DNA of 64,000 nt from Plantago elongata (lineage: Eukaryota; Streptophyta; Magnoliopsida; Lamiales; Plantaginaceae): NCBI GenBank assembly GCA_036897095.1, contig JAYMSP010000142.1, positions 1 through 64,000 on the forward strand. The letters run 5' to 3'. How positions within the stretch are numbered: position 1 is the stretch's first letter; each line of letters opens with the position of its first letter. A model generated the notes under the pieces. The model did not search any database. It was not told the DNA's origin and was given only the letters and a program-made list of their open reading frames with translations. Positions 24,580-39,000 of this stretch are shown here, piece by piece. The position numbers were made by a program, and so were the translations under genes.

Positions 24580-25440
24580 TGTTTAAGCGACTTCATAGAA
24601 GGGATATCTATAGTATTCATTAAGAATATAATAATATATGCTCCCTTTTAAGAGTAAACATGTAGTACACAAGTTATTAGAGTATTAAGTAAGTTAACAG
24701 GAGTAAGTTCTTTCATGCTATATAGCACAATACTATAATTTAGTACTATAAATAATTAGTACAGAGTTCGCTTCTAATCCTAATAGATTATGACTTGAGT
24801 TAGACTAAGGGAATACACAAGTTAATAAATATATGATATACAGTGCATTTGGGAAAATAAGTATAGTGTACTTAGTAAGATGTATTCCTTAAGGTTATTC
24901 CTAGGATCTCTTAGGTAGAATCAAGTATTTGCCTCCTTTGTTCTAAAAAATTTTATACTCTAGACATAGTCATGCAAGCTCTTTATAAGCTTTAATTTCC
25001 TAGGTAAGTTCATACACTTAAGTCAATATGTAAGGATATTGAGTAAACTTTTTAGTAAAATTCACAAGAATTACTCTTAGTAGTTATAGACTTGACTTTA
25101 ATTATATGCATAATACGACTGACTGTTAGCTGCAATTCTTAATTTAATAAGAAGCGTGGGCCATACAACACGATTTATTGTAATTTATTGTCATTATTAA
25201 AATGCAAAGAAGAAACAACCGAGCGAGATAGACACTATGCTAGTAGAAAGTCTATTTTTTGGATTATAGGCATCAATATTCTTAGAATAACAAAAGCAAC
25301 CTTCCTTCGAATATCCCTTAGTATATACAAGATGAAGTAGTTATACCGGTATACCTTTTTCTAAAAAATAAGTAGTATAATAATGAAAGAGAAAGCACCT
25401 GTATAGTATTTATATAATAATAAGTACTTGGAATCTATAT
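24580..25440. other. TpA-rich block, class B (third, left part)
   Basis: About 0.9 kb with the class B word pattern, such as AGTATTAAGTAAGTTAA and repeated TAGTAC/GTACTA words. No gene, no motif copy and no notable hairpin was seen. The borders are by eye. Confidence 0.4.
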
Positions 25441-25900
25441 TCCTTTAGAAAAAAGTAGGCACCACTCTTATCTTCTTTCTCTTCTGGGATCTATCAGTTA
25501 CGTTCAACAACGTTGTATACTCCAGTTCCTCCTTCAAAGGAACCTATTTTTAGATCTTTTTCTTTTCTAGTTTGCTAACTTTTTCTAGGTTAGAATATTC
25601 TATAGGAGATGCACGAAATACTTAAGGAAAATAGAGAGCATGTCTAGGTACTACGCACTACTAAGATTCTTGTTGATTTCTCATTTCTTGCTTAGAATTC
25701 ATTTCTATCCATGAAATGGAGTGTGTAGGGCTTTTCTTTTTCAGAATAATGACTTGCGAGGAACATGTTTTACCTACATTTATAGAAAAGTTCACTCGAA
25801 ACAAAGAGAGTCCAAGTAACTAGGAAGATACCTTACTAGACTATCAAGATACTCTTAGCCTTGTTCTACGCTACGTGACTACTTTTTTTTAGAAACATAA
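25440..25900. other. Short class A-like insert
   Basis: About 460 bp with more CA/TG words and less TpA than the sequence on either side, for example around 25490-25560 and 25640-25760. No open frame or recognisable gene. It may be an insertion into class B or a part that escaped mutation. Confidence 0.35.
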
Positions 25901-26618
25901 CTAATTCTACTTAACCTGGGTTCTTAATACAAGAAGGGGCATATACATGTTTAGGTACTTAAGTATAAAATAGAATGAAATTATGGTGCGAGCTCTGTAT
26001 AAGTAATAATTCATAGAGTTATAAATAGATTATATGCAATAAATATATAAGGAGTATGCTTATTATATACTTAATTTTGTCTATAGACTAGAGAATAATT
26101 ACATAACAAACTAGAATACTAGAAGCCTCTAATAAGAGAATTTTAAGTACTTTACTTTTAAATAACCCGATTATGGAGTATCTCCGAGGTAAGCTAAGTG
26201 TACGCAATCTTTGTATAACAAATAACTAACCTTTTGTTACTTATGTTAGGTGATATATGTTATAGTCCCTTCTTTTTTAGAAAAAAAAATATTTTTCTAC
26301 ACGAGACAAGATGCACGAGTTGTGTAAGGTACTCCACTAAGTATGACTCTTAAGGTACTTTAATAAAATATTAGTAAATGCTACAACTACTTATGTTTTA
26401 CAAATTGTATCCATCCTTTCGGGGTCGTCTAAGCTTATAAAAGTCTTCACTATTAAATTATAAGAGGAAAGCATCTAATTTAGTATTACTAAAATATTCA
26501 GAATTATTACGAGAACTGAGTATAAGTAGTATCTATAAGGTGCAAAGCAATCTTATACTAGGGATTTTGTACTCTTTAAGTTGTATATTTAATACTTTGT
26601 AGAGTACTTAAGTTTTAA

Positions 26619-26639
26619 ATATATATATATATATATATA
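26619..26639. repeat. (AT)n microsatellite
   Basis: An alternating A/T run of about 21 bases in class B sequence. It has no other content. Confidence 0.9.
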
Positions 26640-29600
26640 ATCTAGAGTATGCACTCGGGATTTACCATTACCAAACTTAGTCTTTGCTAATATAAATAAA
26701 ATTATAAAGAGAAGAAGTGTTACTTAAGACTGGAACTTATACTTACTATAGGAATCATGTAATATCTATTTATTACCAGTATCCCTAAATATCTCTTATT
26801 TTCTTATATAGGCTAATAATGAGTTATAGTTTTTATTACCCTAGGCAGAGAGACTTATGCTACTATATTTATTTTATAAAAATTTTAAAAAGAATTAGAG
26901 TAATGAAGAGCTACACCTAGGAAGAGTATACTATACTTATTACAAACTTAATTTATACTTGGTAGAGACTTACTATTTGTATTTAGTAATGGAAGGGGCG
27001 AATTCTTAGGATTATAAATATTTACTTATAATATAAATCTTTACTTGCTTAGTTATAAAAAAGTTTATAAAGCTGCATTTATATCTAAGAGAATTTTTCT
27101 CTAGTCAGCTATATTTTATTTAAGTACGTATTACTAAAACTTTCATAAGTGCTATAAATGATACAAAAATTAAGGGAGTATTTAAATAATTACTACTTTT
27201 TTATACTCTTATAGATTCAAGATAGCAAAGACTTCCTCTTATCTAAAAAAGAGTATATCTAAAAGTTAAGGCCTATTATTACTCTAAAATAATTCTACTA
27301 TTAAAAGTTATTTAGATAAGTTTTAGTGTATAGTGGAGTACCTTTTACGTATATTAAACTTAAGATACACTTGTAACTAGAAGTGCGCAGAATAAAGTTG
27401 TCTTAAAATTAATATCCCTAGTTCTTTAGAGAGGACTCAGCGTAACTTTATATTATGGCAAGTAAAAAGGTGGTTCCTTTTTAGATGAGAAAAGAAACTA
27501 TAATATCTTGGTAAAAATCTCTTTATAAATAATAAATACAAGTGGAAGCTCTCTATATTATAAAGGTTTGCCTAAGGGAACTCTAACCTATTTAAGTAAA
27601 GACTTAAGTAATAAAAATATAAAGTGCTCTCTAAGAATCTATAAAGATAAATCTCTTCTAAATAGTTTAGTGTTTATATATAGAAGAATTTCTTATAAAA
27701 TCTTTATAAATTAGACGTTGCGCGAGTACTAATATAAGAGAAGTGCCTTTTATTAAAATTAAAAACTAAGTTATCCCTGCTTTATAATAATTATTTATTA
27801 GCATAATTCTACAAAAATACTATAGCTATTATGTAAGGGTGCTATTTACTCGGGTACTATTCTAAAGACGAGTACTTAACAATAAGTATTTATACAACAT
27901 AAGAAGGGGTTTGTACTCAATAAAATAAGTAGTGCTAGGGAAGTCTCTCTTTCTTGCATGCGTATTTCACAGAAAGCCCCTTTATTTTTAAGTTATACTT
28001 TATAGTTATTTACTAAGAAGTACTTAAAGAAAGTGTATAATGCATACTTTTCTTTTGTATTTAGTATTATTTTAGCTAGATATGAGATAAAGAGAAGGAA
28101 GGCTTTACCTTGCAATTTATAATTAGATACATAGTTAACTCTTTACATCAAGTACTCAGGAAAGAACCGTAGAAGGAGTCTCTTTAATTAATTTGTTAAG
28201 ACTTGACGCTCTCCAGAGAAAAATATAATACCTATAGCTCTTATAACTCCTAAATATAACAGGTGGATCTGCTTACTACTAGGCAACATATGTGCTTAAC
28301 TTATATGAGCTATAAGAGTTTTCTTAAAATCTCTATATTTCTAAGGACTAATATACAATAGCTTTTATATAATATTTATTAGAAGGTACTCTTCTATTAT
28401 AGTCTTAGATAAGGATAAGAGGGCACTCTTCTTTTAGACATAGTTTAATATAAAGAACTAGAAAGTACCCTTTTGAGTAACATATAAATACCTTAGATTG
28501 TTATGAATAAAGAGATTTAAGTTACCTTATTATTAATGGCTTTTTATAAATCTTTTATTATAGAATTTACTTGCTTATGTATTTAGAAAATGATTGTACT
28601 AAGAGGTATAGCACCCCCTCTCCCCCAAGATGGTTTAATAGAGAGTTATTAAGAAAGAAGAAAGAGACTTCTCCCTAGTTACTTAAGTTACATAAACCAA
28701 TCATTTAACACTGGTATAATGAAAAAGAACATACTAGAGGATATCTAAGTGTAGGGAAAGAGTGCTCCGCGGCCATTGCATCATATAGATTATAATATGC
28801 TTATAAAGTAAAGTACCTAATGAGTATACTTTAAAGGGGAAAGCGTTTATATCCCTATATTTATTATGCTTATGTTTTATAAAAAAAGAATATTCTAGAA
28901 TAAGTCCTTTATAAATCTACAACAGGTGATGAATTTAAAGACTTAACTCTTAAGTAACTATATTTTATTATAAAAGAGGCTATACTCCTTTAATGAATAG
29001 TTTGTAAAAGTGTGCGTAACTATAAGTACTACTTTTAGAAATTTATACCTACTTTACTAAGAGCTACGCATGTTCCCTTATCCACTCTTAACATAATACA
29101 TGAGTTTATACTTAGAAAGCCTTAATCATTTAATCAAGGAAGTACTCTATAAAAAGGCACCCTAACCCATAACTAGTCTTTCCGATCGAATTAAGGTCCT
29201 CTTTTATATAAATATAAACTTTAGCCAAAAGTAGAAAGAAAACCGCGCTTCGATATTCATTACTAAATAGCTTGCTCACTACTACATAATTTTTGCTTGA
29301 TAGAGAGTTATATACCTTCTCCCTTATATTTTAGAGTAAGATAAATATCTATGGCTTAAATATGTTAGGAAATATTGCACAAAGTATATCTCTGGGCCTT
29401 AGATAAGAGCTCTTCTAAGTTAGCATCTATTTATTATAACATAGAAAGGGAGAAGAGAACTATCTATTTACTACTTATAGTAAGTTACTTATATCTTTTA
29501 CAACTATAATACTAGAACAAATGCTGCAGTAAGAGGGCGAAGGATTCTTACCTACAAAGAAGATCTGAAGCTAAGAGTTTACTAAAAATCTATTACTAGT

Positions 29601-30124
29601 ATGCCTCTATACGTCTTATAAAATAGAAAGTACAAACAAAGCTCCCATAAGTAAGGGTCTTCTATACTAAAATATTTGCTCAGTAAACTAGAATATTAGA
29701 GCTAAATTCTTATAAGAAATACTCTAGCCTTATAGTGGTGTTATTATTATTAGTAAAGGAAAATATGAAGTATGCGTACTCTCTTGTTTTACTATTTTAT
29801 ATGGATTATACTTAACAACTATTAACTATTAATCTCTAATAAAGGCTTCCTAGGAGGAGCTTTAACTTAAACTTAAGGATGTACTCCTTAAGTAAGAAGG
29901 AATACATATATTCTAAACATATATTTTATAAAAAAAGGGAGACACCCTTTCTTAGGTGCCTTGTATAAAGAGTTTATTAAAGAAAGAAGCTAGCTTAACT
30001 TAATTTATTAAGTATGTGTATTACTATAACTAGAGCATGTACTTAAGTCTTTCCTTTCTTTACGTAGGAATTTGCTAAGGAAAACACTATACATTAAATA
30101 GGAGGTGGAGCAATTTTCCCCTTT

Positions 30125-30148
30125 TAGTAGTACTGCTAGTAGTACTGC
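30125..30148. repeat. Perfect 12 bp tandem duplication
   Basis: TAGTAGTACTGC occurs twice head to tail with no difference. Both units are intact within strongly mutated class B sequence, so the duplication is probably younger than most of the C-to-T decay. Confidence 0.85.
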
Positions 30149-32302
30149 GCATAAATATTAGTACTTAAAGAGATCACACCTTACCTTATGTAGTACTTAG
30201 GTCGCCTTGCTTTATAGAACAATATAGGAGAGCGTACCTATTACTTTATTAAAGAGTTAGTTTACTAGGGTACTTATTTATAAACTACTTTACCTATAGA
30301 AGAGAGACTTGAAGACCTTTTAGTAGAGAGCTAAAAAGGAGTTTATCCTATAAATAATATTTTTGTGCTAGAAGTTTGTGCCTTTAACCTACCCCTTAAG
30401 AAGATAGAGTCAATCCCTTAAAATATGATAACTTAACTTAAAATATCTTAGCGCAAAGTATTACTAAAACATTATATTAATTTAAGGAGTAGTTTATGCG
30501 TCTCTTGCAAATTATTAAGAGTTAAGGTAAGAGATTATACACAGTATATTTATTTCTAGTGGTAGTTAAGACTTATGCATCCATAATTACTTTAGAGTAT
30601 AGTGTGCTTTCCCTACTCTTTTATGTAGTAAATTGTATATAGTAAAGAATTGCCCCTCTTTTACTTAAGTATATTTCATAGGCAAGAGTTCCTTACTAGA
30701 GGGGCTGCTAGATTTTCTAATCATATTCTAAGTGGGCTATTAGAGAAAAATAATTATTCAATAAACATAGCAAGATCATTCACATAAAGATGGTGCGTAG
30801 TTATAGATTTATATTTTAAGCAAGCTTAATTTTTAGGGGCTCCTTATAGAGGCTTATTAACTAGAGCCCCTATTTACTCAGGTGTAAGATGAGTCCTCTA
30901 CTCTTTGCACAAAGATTACCTAAAAGCATTAGAGTACTTCCTAGAGTTACAGTTTATTAAGTAAGGCACTCTTCTTAGTCTACTTTTTTTATTAAATAAT
31001 TTTTTATCCTTAACCACTAGAGTTAGCTCCCCCTCTTTATTAAGAACTTAATACCATAATCTTATACCTTAGTTAGAAATATATTTTCTAAAATAGAGTA
31101 TTTTTAAGAAAAGAAAGACCGCTATTTACTATAGTAATAATATTTTATTTCTATGACCAATACTTTATAAAGCAAGGAGTGCTCATTAAGACATAGGTAT
31201 TACTTGCTGTGAAGTACTCCTCTAACTTTTGTTAAATAAATATTTATGCTTTTAAGTAACTTTACTATAAAGTATACTAGGGAAGAAGCACTTCCTTTAG
31301 CAACTAATAATTAGTATAGACCCTTAGTTTCTTAACAAATATATGCTTTAAGTATAGAGTAAAATATTTCGTGTAGGGATATAGCTAATTTTAAATAACT
31401 AACACTTTATGGCAAGGAAAAGTATCCCTCCCCTCTTTTTATAAAGATACATTCCTTTAAGGTACGTGTGTTACATAGTCTCTCTCAAGTATTATTCTAC
31501 ATTACATAGAGCACCCTATAAAAGGGTATAAAGTATAACAGTTAAAGTAAAGAGATTACATAACTAAGTATTTCTATTATAAACCTCTACATAGAGCTTG
31601 CATACTAGAGTTCGCTAATAGCAATAGTAGTCCTTATGTTTTTATATTTAAGCTATATTTTCCCTTTTATAAAATATTATAACTTGATAAGAACCTATTC
31701 TATGCCTGTATAGTATAAAACATAATTTATAGGAAATTACCCATCAAGGGCGTGTTATACGCCTCCTTATTAAGTAAACGTTGATTCTAGAAGGTCCTTA
31801 TATAATATAATACTCCCTCAATAAACTAAACAAATGTGTAGCAAGGGGTAGTTTCTCTAAGATATAGTATGGTTAACTCAACAAGAGTGCATATTATTTT
31901 TATCTCTCATCTCCTTAAACAACTTAATTAAGTAAACAGGGAGGGTTTACTATACTATAATGCAGAGCCTTAGAATCTCTTATAAAGTAGTACTCGTTAA
32001 ACTACACGCTTGCGTAAAGCGTATTTGTTTTTCTAACTTCTACATTATAAAGAGCTAGTCAAGAAGTAGAGCTCTAATTACTCTAGTCTAATAATTATAG
32101 TATAAAATATAAGGGAAAAGTATAATACTCTGTCCCATTTCTATGCGGAAGGCGCTTGTAAAAGGGCGTACTATCTTCTTTTATAACGTTCTATTATTTA
32201 TGCGTAATTAAAAGGCCCCTAAGAGAGCATGTGTACTTATTCTATAAATAAACTAAATAACCCTTAAGTTTAATACTTTACGTAAGAAATAGTAGATCAC
32301 TT

Positions 32303-32319
32303 TATATATATATATATAT
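32303..32319. repeat. (TA)n microsatellite
   Basis: An alternating T/A run of 17 bases in class B sequence, flanked by TCACTT and GAAAGC. Confidence 0.9.
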
Positions 32320-34699
32320 GAAAGCTCTAGGCTAGCTATAATAGGGACAAGTGGTATCTATGAGTAACTCCTCTTATGAATAATTTAGATACGAAGAGAA
32401 CTTAATTAGGATAGTATCAAATGGCTAGTACCTGTTTATATACCATACCTCTTAATATAAAAGAGTATATTTTCTTAATAATTACATGAGCTAGCTAAGT
32501 CATAGAGAGCCTTCTTCCCCTTTATATTATATAGAGAGTATACACTTGCTCTTTAGCTATGCAAAAACTCTTTATAAACTAGTTACCATACATAAGAAAG
32601 TGTTGCCTATACTTAAGTGCCTATAAATTTATTTAAGATATGATCCATTTGCGCATATGACTTATTACTTTATAGAATTCTATAAAGGGATAACTATTTA
32701 GCTATAGATATGGACACAACAACAACTTTAATTAAGGGAAGAGTAAATATACCTTAAAGAACTCATTAATTATTTATTAAAACTAGGTGGGTTAGGGAAC
32801 ATCTATTTGTATCTAATGAGTATTTCATAATTAAGCCTTTGCTAGAAGCTATTTGCCCTTTATGTAGGAGTAAGTCTATTCCTATTTTGCATCTTACAAG
32901 TAATAAATTATTTATGCCTAACAGCGAGTGACCTTGTTGCCGTATTATAACAGGGAACACCCTCGCCTTGTAATTATTGTTTATAAAAGATAATCTATAT
33001 CTTAATTAAGTACTAGGTAGAAAAACTTGTTTAATACAATTTGGAAGAGAATAGAGAGGAAATAACTTGTGCACTTTTAAATTATAAGTACTCTAAGTAA
33101 CTTATTAAAATATAAAAATGTAAGAGAAAGACTCTATTTATTATCTTCTATAGAGCTAGTAATGATTTACCTTCCTTTAATAGCTAAAAAGAGCCCTATA
33201 TAGTATTATATTTTTAAAAGAAAAAGCTTTCCCAGGTTATGAATTAATTATGACTACTATACTCTTAAAGGAAAGTGCATACTGTAATAAGTAGAGTAAC
33301 TTATACACTAGATGCTTATATTATAGGAAACGGTATTAGCTATGCAAAAAGATAAGTACTTTGTGCTAGGATAAACAATTGAACGCAGTATTTTATGTAC
33401 TTAAGGAATTCTATAAGAAAGGGCGCCCTCTTACTATATATTAGAGACAAGGGCATACTATACCCAAGAGTTGCTTTCTTAATATACACGAATGAAGCAC
33501 TTGGAAGTTAATACATATTTATAGCTAAGGGAAGGCTAATAATTAAGCTTTAAAGGGTTACTATATCATTTTACTCTCTTATTAATAGAATTTATAGATT
33601 AAGGTCACAATTAATTATACAAAGGGAGATCTATTCTTGTGTAACAATAAAGAGCACGTTATAAAATTCTATATACCTACCTCCATGAATTTACAAAGAG
33701 CCTTTTATAAATGCAAGGAGTGTATATTTATATAATAGTTAAGTTCTCTCGGTTAGTCCTTATTATATGAAGAGGAAGGTTATGTATAACTATCTTTTCT
33801 AGTTCTATAACAACTAGGAAAGGGTTTTGACCTAGTACATACCCTTTCTATAAAATAAAGTATACTTTAAGCGAGGCAACCCTCTCTTATATGCTTATAT
33901 AAAAAGTTTTTATATCTTATTAAACTATATTTATATGTACGCACGCTTTTATTATTGTACCTAATTAGTAAATGTTAGGGATAGTAATGCAACCCTACTA
34001 GTATTTATATAAAATAGGCCCTTCTACTATTTTAGGGTAGTATATAGTTTATTTCTTAGGTGTTCTATGAAATAAACTAAAATAACTAAGTATTTGTATC
34101 TTAAAAGTCTTATAAGTATATAACTAATAAATATCTCTATAGTAAGTGTACTCCCCCTTTTTTAATAAAAAGGGAAGAGAGCTTCTCTAAGCAAAGAGGT
34201 TACTCTAAGATGTAAGTATAAAATGGTAGGGCAAGGTTACTAATCTAAGTCTAGCTTATATAAGAAATTTCTATGGTAATAGCGTATCTAGGTAAAGTAG
34301 CTCTAAAACTATATTAAAAAGAAGGCGCATACTCTCTAGTAGTGTTATAAATTAATGTTGCTCATGGGTATCTACAATATAGTAATCACTTACTAGTTTA
34401 GCTCTATTAGTCAAATTAAATAAATTCGCACTTATTAAGTCATTATTAAATAATAGTATCCTATATTAGAATTAAGTTAGATAGGTCTTAACACTTATAA
34501 AGAATGGTGTTATCGAGAAGACTCTCTAAGGTATGTTAGATATTTATAAAAAAAATTATAGCGTATTCTATTTAAAAAAGAAGAACTAATATCAATAGAT
34601 TAATCTGGGTTCGAAAGCATACTAATAAAAAGACTCTACGTTACCTGTTTTAATACAAATATATCTTAGTTATTAAGTTAAGGGTACTGTTTTATCCTA

Positions 34700-36020
34700 T
34701 AAATAGTCCTACATAAATCCTTCTTTATACTAGATCGTCATTCCTTATACCTTATTCTATGAGTATATGCGAAGCATGCCGAATCCTGGGGTATTTCTTT
34801 TAAGTAAATCAATAACAATGCACCTAATTAATAAAAAAATAGAGTTTACTTATTTCTCGTCCACCCGGTCGAGACTTACTTTAATACGAGTTATTTAATT
34901 AATATAAAAAATAAGTTAAAATATACATATAATATGTAGGCCTATGTAATTATTTATATAGAAGAATAGCAAGTAAATAAATCGTCTACGGGATTAGGCA
35001 AGCATACGTTCTTTAAAGTATAAATGAAATTTGTCAGTGTAGATTATAGTATACTTGTATTTCCGTACAAGTTATTATTATTATAAAGTTATTAATAGGG
35101 AATCTTACATAGATTGTACTCTTGTGAGTTGAGTGTAGTACTAGTTCTAAGTAATAGAATAACGATTCTATTTATATTAGAACGTATATTTATGAAATAT
35201 TAAATGAAAGGATTTCTCCCAGCACGGTCTTTTTTTTTACTATATTTGATAAAAAATTTTTTTTCTAATACCTTATTATACATACACTATAAGAGGGAAG
35301 TCCTATAACGTTTATTACGAGGAAGTGCGATATCACAATCTTTAGTAAAACAAAGAGATGTATACCTAACCGATTTCCTTAGTGCAAGTACGCCCAACTT
35401 CCTTTATTTACTTGACTGTAAAACTATAAAATACTATTCTTCTGTACTAAGATGCTAAAATTACAACGTGTTATACACCTGTGTTTAAAGAGTAGTCTTA
35501 CAACTATTATATTTCTAAAAAAAATATCCGTGCAAAAAGCTAGCGTGTACTAAGTATTTTAATAGTATATAGTAATTATGTATACAAACAGAGCCCTAAT
35601 CCGTTATATAATATTATATAGATAAGTAGAACTTAGCTCTTAAGCTTGGTAGTGTACAACAAAAGACTTAGGCAATACATAGGTTGTGCGTTTAAGGTTA
35701 ACCATGGTAGTAATTACCGATTATCAAAAAAGTGTACTTAATTATAGTTATTAAGATAGCTCTTGCCTTTATTTTAGTTTTTTTTTAGTTATAATATAAA
35801 GAGAAGCAATAAGACAACAGCAACACTCAAGTTCTCAGTTATAGTACTTTGCTATTCTAGGGTTACTAGATGTCAGTAGCTACACATTTCTGTATTTGCT
35901 TAACTATTAAATAGAAGAATAATAATATTTTAGAAAAGTTATTTCTACATCAATTTCTTTTATTAGGTTTGCTTTATTAACTAGTAACTACGCATGAATA
36001 TAAGTTATGTTAAATAATAA
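34700..36020. other. Mixed class A-like segment
   Basis: About 1.3 kb in which CpG- and CA/TG-containing words reappear (for example GCGAAGCATGCCGAATCC near 34768 and CACCCGGTCGAG near 34862), interleaved with TpA-rich parts. Long T and A runs occur near 35230-35265. No gene or strong repeat was recognised. Confidence 0.35.
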
Positions 36021-39000
36021 GAGGTAATTTTCTATAGAAGATGTATTTATTCTATAAATTCGATGAAGTAAGGTGTGTGTAAAGTGACTAGACTCTCTTT
36101 GCATAAAGGATTTATATTTTAATATACTAGATTTTGTAATATTTAAAGAAAGGGTTATACTAGAGATGTAGTACTAAATTCCTTCGTGTAAGAGATAGAG
36201 TTTCCTTTACTTTATTAGAAAGGGCCTTGCCTAATAAGAGGCCTCACATATATTTACAAGGGTGCAATTAATATATTTAAAAGTACTTTGTGTAGAGGGC
36301 GTGAAGTATAATACTCTCTTACCATACTATAAAACTATAAAGCATATCTCTTATTACGTTAGAAAGTAATGCGTTAAAACTACTCCCTTCCCTAGTGATT
36401 TATACCTGGGTTACCTTAAGAACTTATACTTTCTATAAAAATTTAACAACCTGCAGTACTTCTCCTTTAAGAAGGGACCTACTTTGTACTTTGCCTATTT
36501 TATAATATAGTTAAGAGAGAAAGACCTTGCTTATTGACCCTTCGTATTATTTTCATTTTAGAAAAAGTAATAGAGACTTCACTTAAATATTTTAAAAGCA
36601 TCTTAAATTTTATACAAGATAGTTATAGGAGTCTTTGCTACAAATAATGCTAGCTGTTTATATTAAACTGGTAAAATTACTTTCTTATTAAATATAAAAT
36701 AGGAAACTGGTGGGTGCAGAAATTTAAGCTAAGACTCTAATTATAACTGCTTAATAAGAGAAGCTAAAGTTTAATGTTAACAGAGATAAGGAAATGCCAT
36801 GTTTCTATACTTCTATTAATAACAGCATACATTAAGTACGATTTAAGTATGATACAGTAACTTGTGTAGAAGTACGTATTTACCTTCTTCCACTATAGAA
36901 ATAATAAGTGTTTGCCCTTTGTAGTATAAAGATAATGGTTGTTAGTTTATATAAATTACTTTATATATTATAACTACTTCTTAACTTAACTCTTTAATAA
37001 ATAAGTAAGCATTTTATAAGGTAAGAATATTTCCCACTCTTAGTACTCTAGAAAATTACTCTGATAAATATTCCACAAACTTAGTATACTCCTAGCAATA
37101 TCAATATATTAGTGCTTGGGAGATAGGTACCTTTGCTAATTATTTATTAAAATATAATATCTATTTAAGAGATACCCTTTTCTATAAGCTCATATAAATA
37201 TAACTAAATATATAAAATAAGTGCTCCTAAATATGTAACGGAAGCTTCTAATACTCTAGTAGTAGCAATTTCTAAGTAAAGAAGTGTACACTCATTCTCT
37301 ATATGGCATTAGTAAAAGATAAATTTAAAGCAAGCTCTTCTTTTGTCTTAAATGTCTAACTAGTCTTTATTTGTTAGTAACTTATAGTTTACTTGTGTAA
37401 TATAAGAAGGAAAGTATGTTGCACTTTATAGAAAGGGATTTTATTCCTAACGTTTACTAAAGAGCTCTATGATTTAATTATGTTAACCTTATTTATATAG
37501 ATTGCTTAGAGAATTCTATCTTATAAATTGTTACAATTTATATTTCTTTAAAAGACGGGAGTGACTACAAAGCTCTTTTATAGGGACAAGAATGCTTTTG
37601 AAATTAATAAGAAGAGGGAGGTACTCCTATTTAATAACTATTAAAAGAAAAGTGAGTGAATTCCTCTATGTTTTATATTTAATAAAAGATTTAAGTAAGT
37701 CTCCACCAGCAAGCTCTTTATATACTCTTCCTAAATAGTTTAAATTAACTTGTAACTAAGATATAATAAATGGAAGAGAGCTTGGACGTATATTTAGTAG
37801 CCCCTATATGAATAGAATTAGCTTAAGTGAATCTCCCTTTTTTTAATAGTAGAGTTAGTTATCCCTTACTCGCTAAGAAGACAAGTTGCTTGCAAAGACT
37901 AGAAATATACCCCTGTATAATTATATTTAATTATAAAAAGATCTTACCCTTTATAGTTTATACAAAGAGAGTACTCATCCCTTCTATACTATATAGATTA
38001 TTTATGCTAATAATATAGAATATTTACCTACTTAAGAAGAAGATAGAACTTGCTTCTAGCTTTATTTTATATAAATAACATGACTATATTTTATGTATAA
38101 GAGTATCTTTCCTTGCTCTAGTAATAGCTTAATAATTGCGCCTTCCTTATTTTTTCTATAGGAGTCTTTTTAAGTTGCATATAATTGAATGTTACTTGAG
38201 TCTTTACTAAGATATAAATATAGTATGCCTCTTTCCTATTTATAGAGATAGCTTTTTTACATAAACGAAGAATGCTAAGGACATGGTGTACTAGTACTTC
38301 TTTTCTACAATTAATTAAGTTATAATAGAGAACCTTTCTTTTACTAGAATATTTTAAGTAACCCTTTTATAGTTATTCATAAATTTTAAAGCAAATAATT
38401 AAATACCTTGAATCTATACACTATTTATAAGGGCTTATTCACCAACAAGCATGCTTCTAGAATTTGCCCTATTAATTACTACGTAATATTTTAAGAGAGT
38501 ATAAGGACTCCATTCTTCTAATAAACGCTTAAGAAGAAAGAGTTTGCCTTATATCTTAATCACTTTGGTTTTGGTTACCAGTGCTGTCCCTTTATACTAT
38601 TACTTTTATAAAAAAAAATTATTACTTAATAAAGCTCTTATAATAAGTTACTTTGCTTAATATATTAGTTATAGAGAAGTATACCTATTATATTTACTCT
38701 TGAGAATACCCTTTCACTTGCGCTTTACTAGAGAGTATAGTATTTTATGGGATAGCTTTTATTTTTTATTATATATATGTTTTATAATTAAATTTTTACC
38801 CTAGCGCTAAATAAAGTTACTAGTAGAGTATTTAATATCTATTTATTAAGGGCATTTAAATAAGACATTTAAGCCATATACTTGTGACTCGCGTATACTT
38901 AATTACTTTTAATCACTCTAGGCACTCTCAGTTCTTTTCTAATATACCAAAGGAGCAAGTACTACTCTCTTCTTAAAAACTCTTGTATTATGGATGTTTT

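Larger units (their letters stand above)
20640..24580. other. A+T-rich non-coding block, class A (third)
   Basis: About 3.9 kb with no recognisable gene. The left edge (20640-20760) is locally CpG-richer, with GTCGCG, GCAGCGAG and GACGTC, and carries the stem plus T-run at 20727-20750. A 70-codon minus-strand frame at 20766-20978 has no motif and no support. A GC-richer island with internal direct repeats lies at 24120-24440. The rest is ordinary A+T-rich spacer. Confidence 0.55.
25900..34700. other. TpA-rich, stop-dense block, class B (third, middle part)
   Basis: About 8.8 kb without a recognisable gene. It shows the same dense TAA/TAG and GAGTACT/AGAGAGT words as the first class B block. 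It contains AT tracts at 26619 and 32303 and a perfect 12 bp tandem duplication at 30125. A 64-codon minus-strand frame at 32766-32960 has no motif. A GGGTTCGAA string at 34607 recalls a tRNA T-arm, but no cloverleaf surrounds it. Confidence 0.55.

Noticed and set aside
33347-33372. Possible seventh, decayed CAACTTCGTG copy (AGATAAGTACTTTGTGCTA)
   Set aside because: Too few positions agree to separate it from chance without a statistical search.
34607-34615. GGGTTCGAA, like a tRNA T-arm
   Set aside because: No acceptor, D or anticodon stem can be paired at the right spacing around it.
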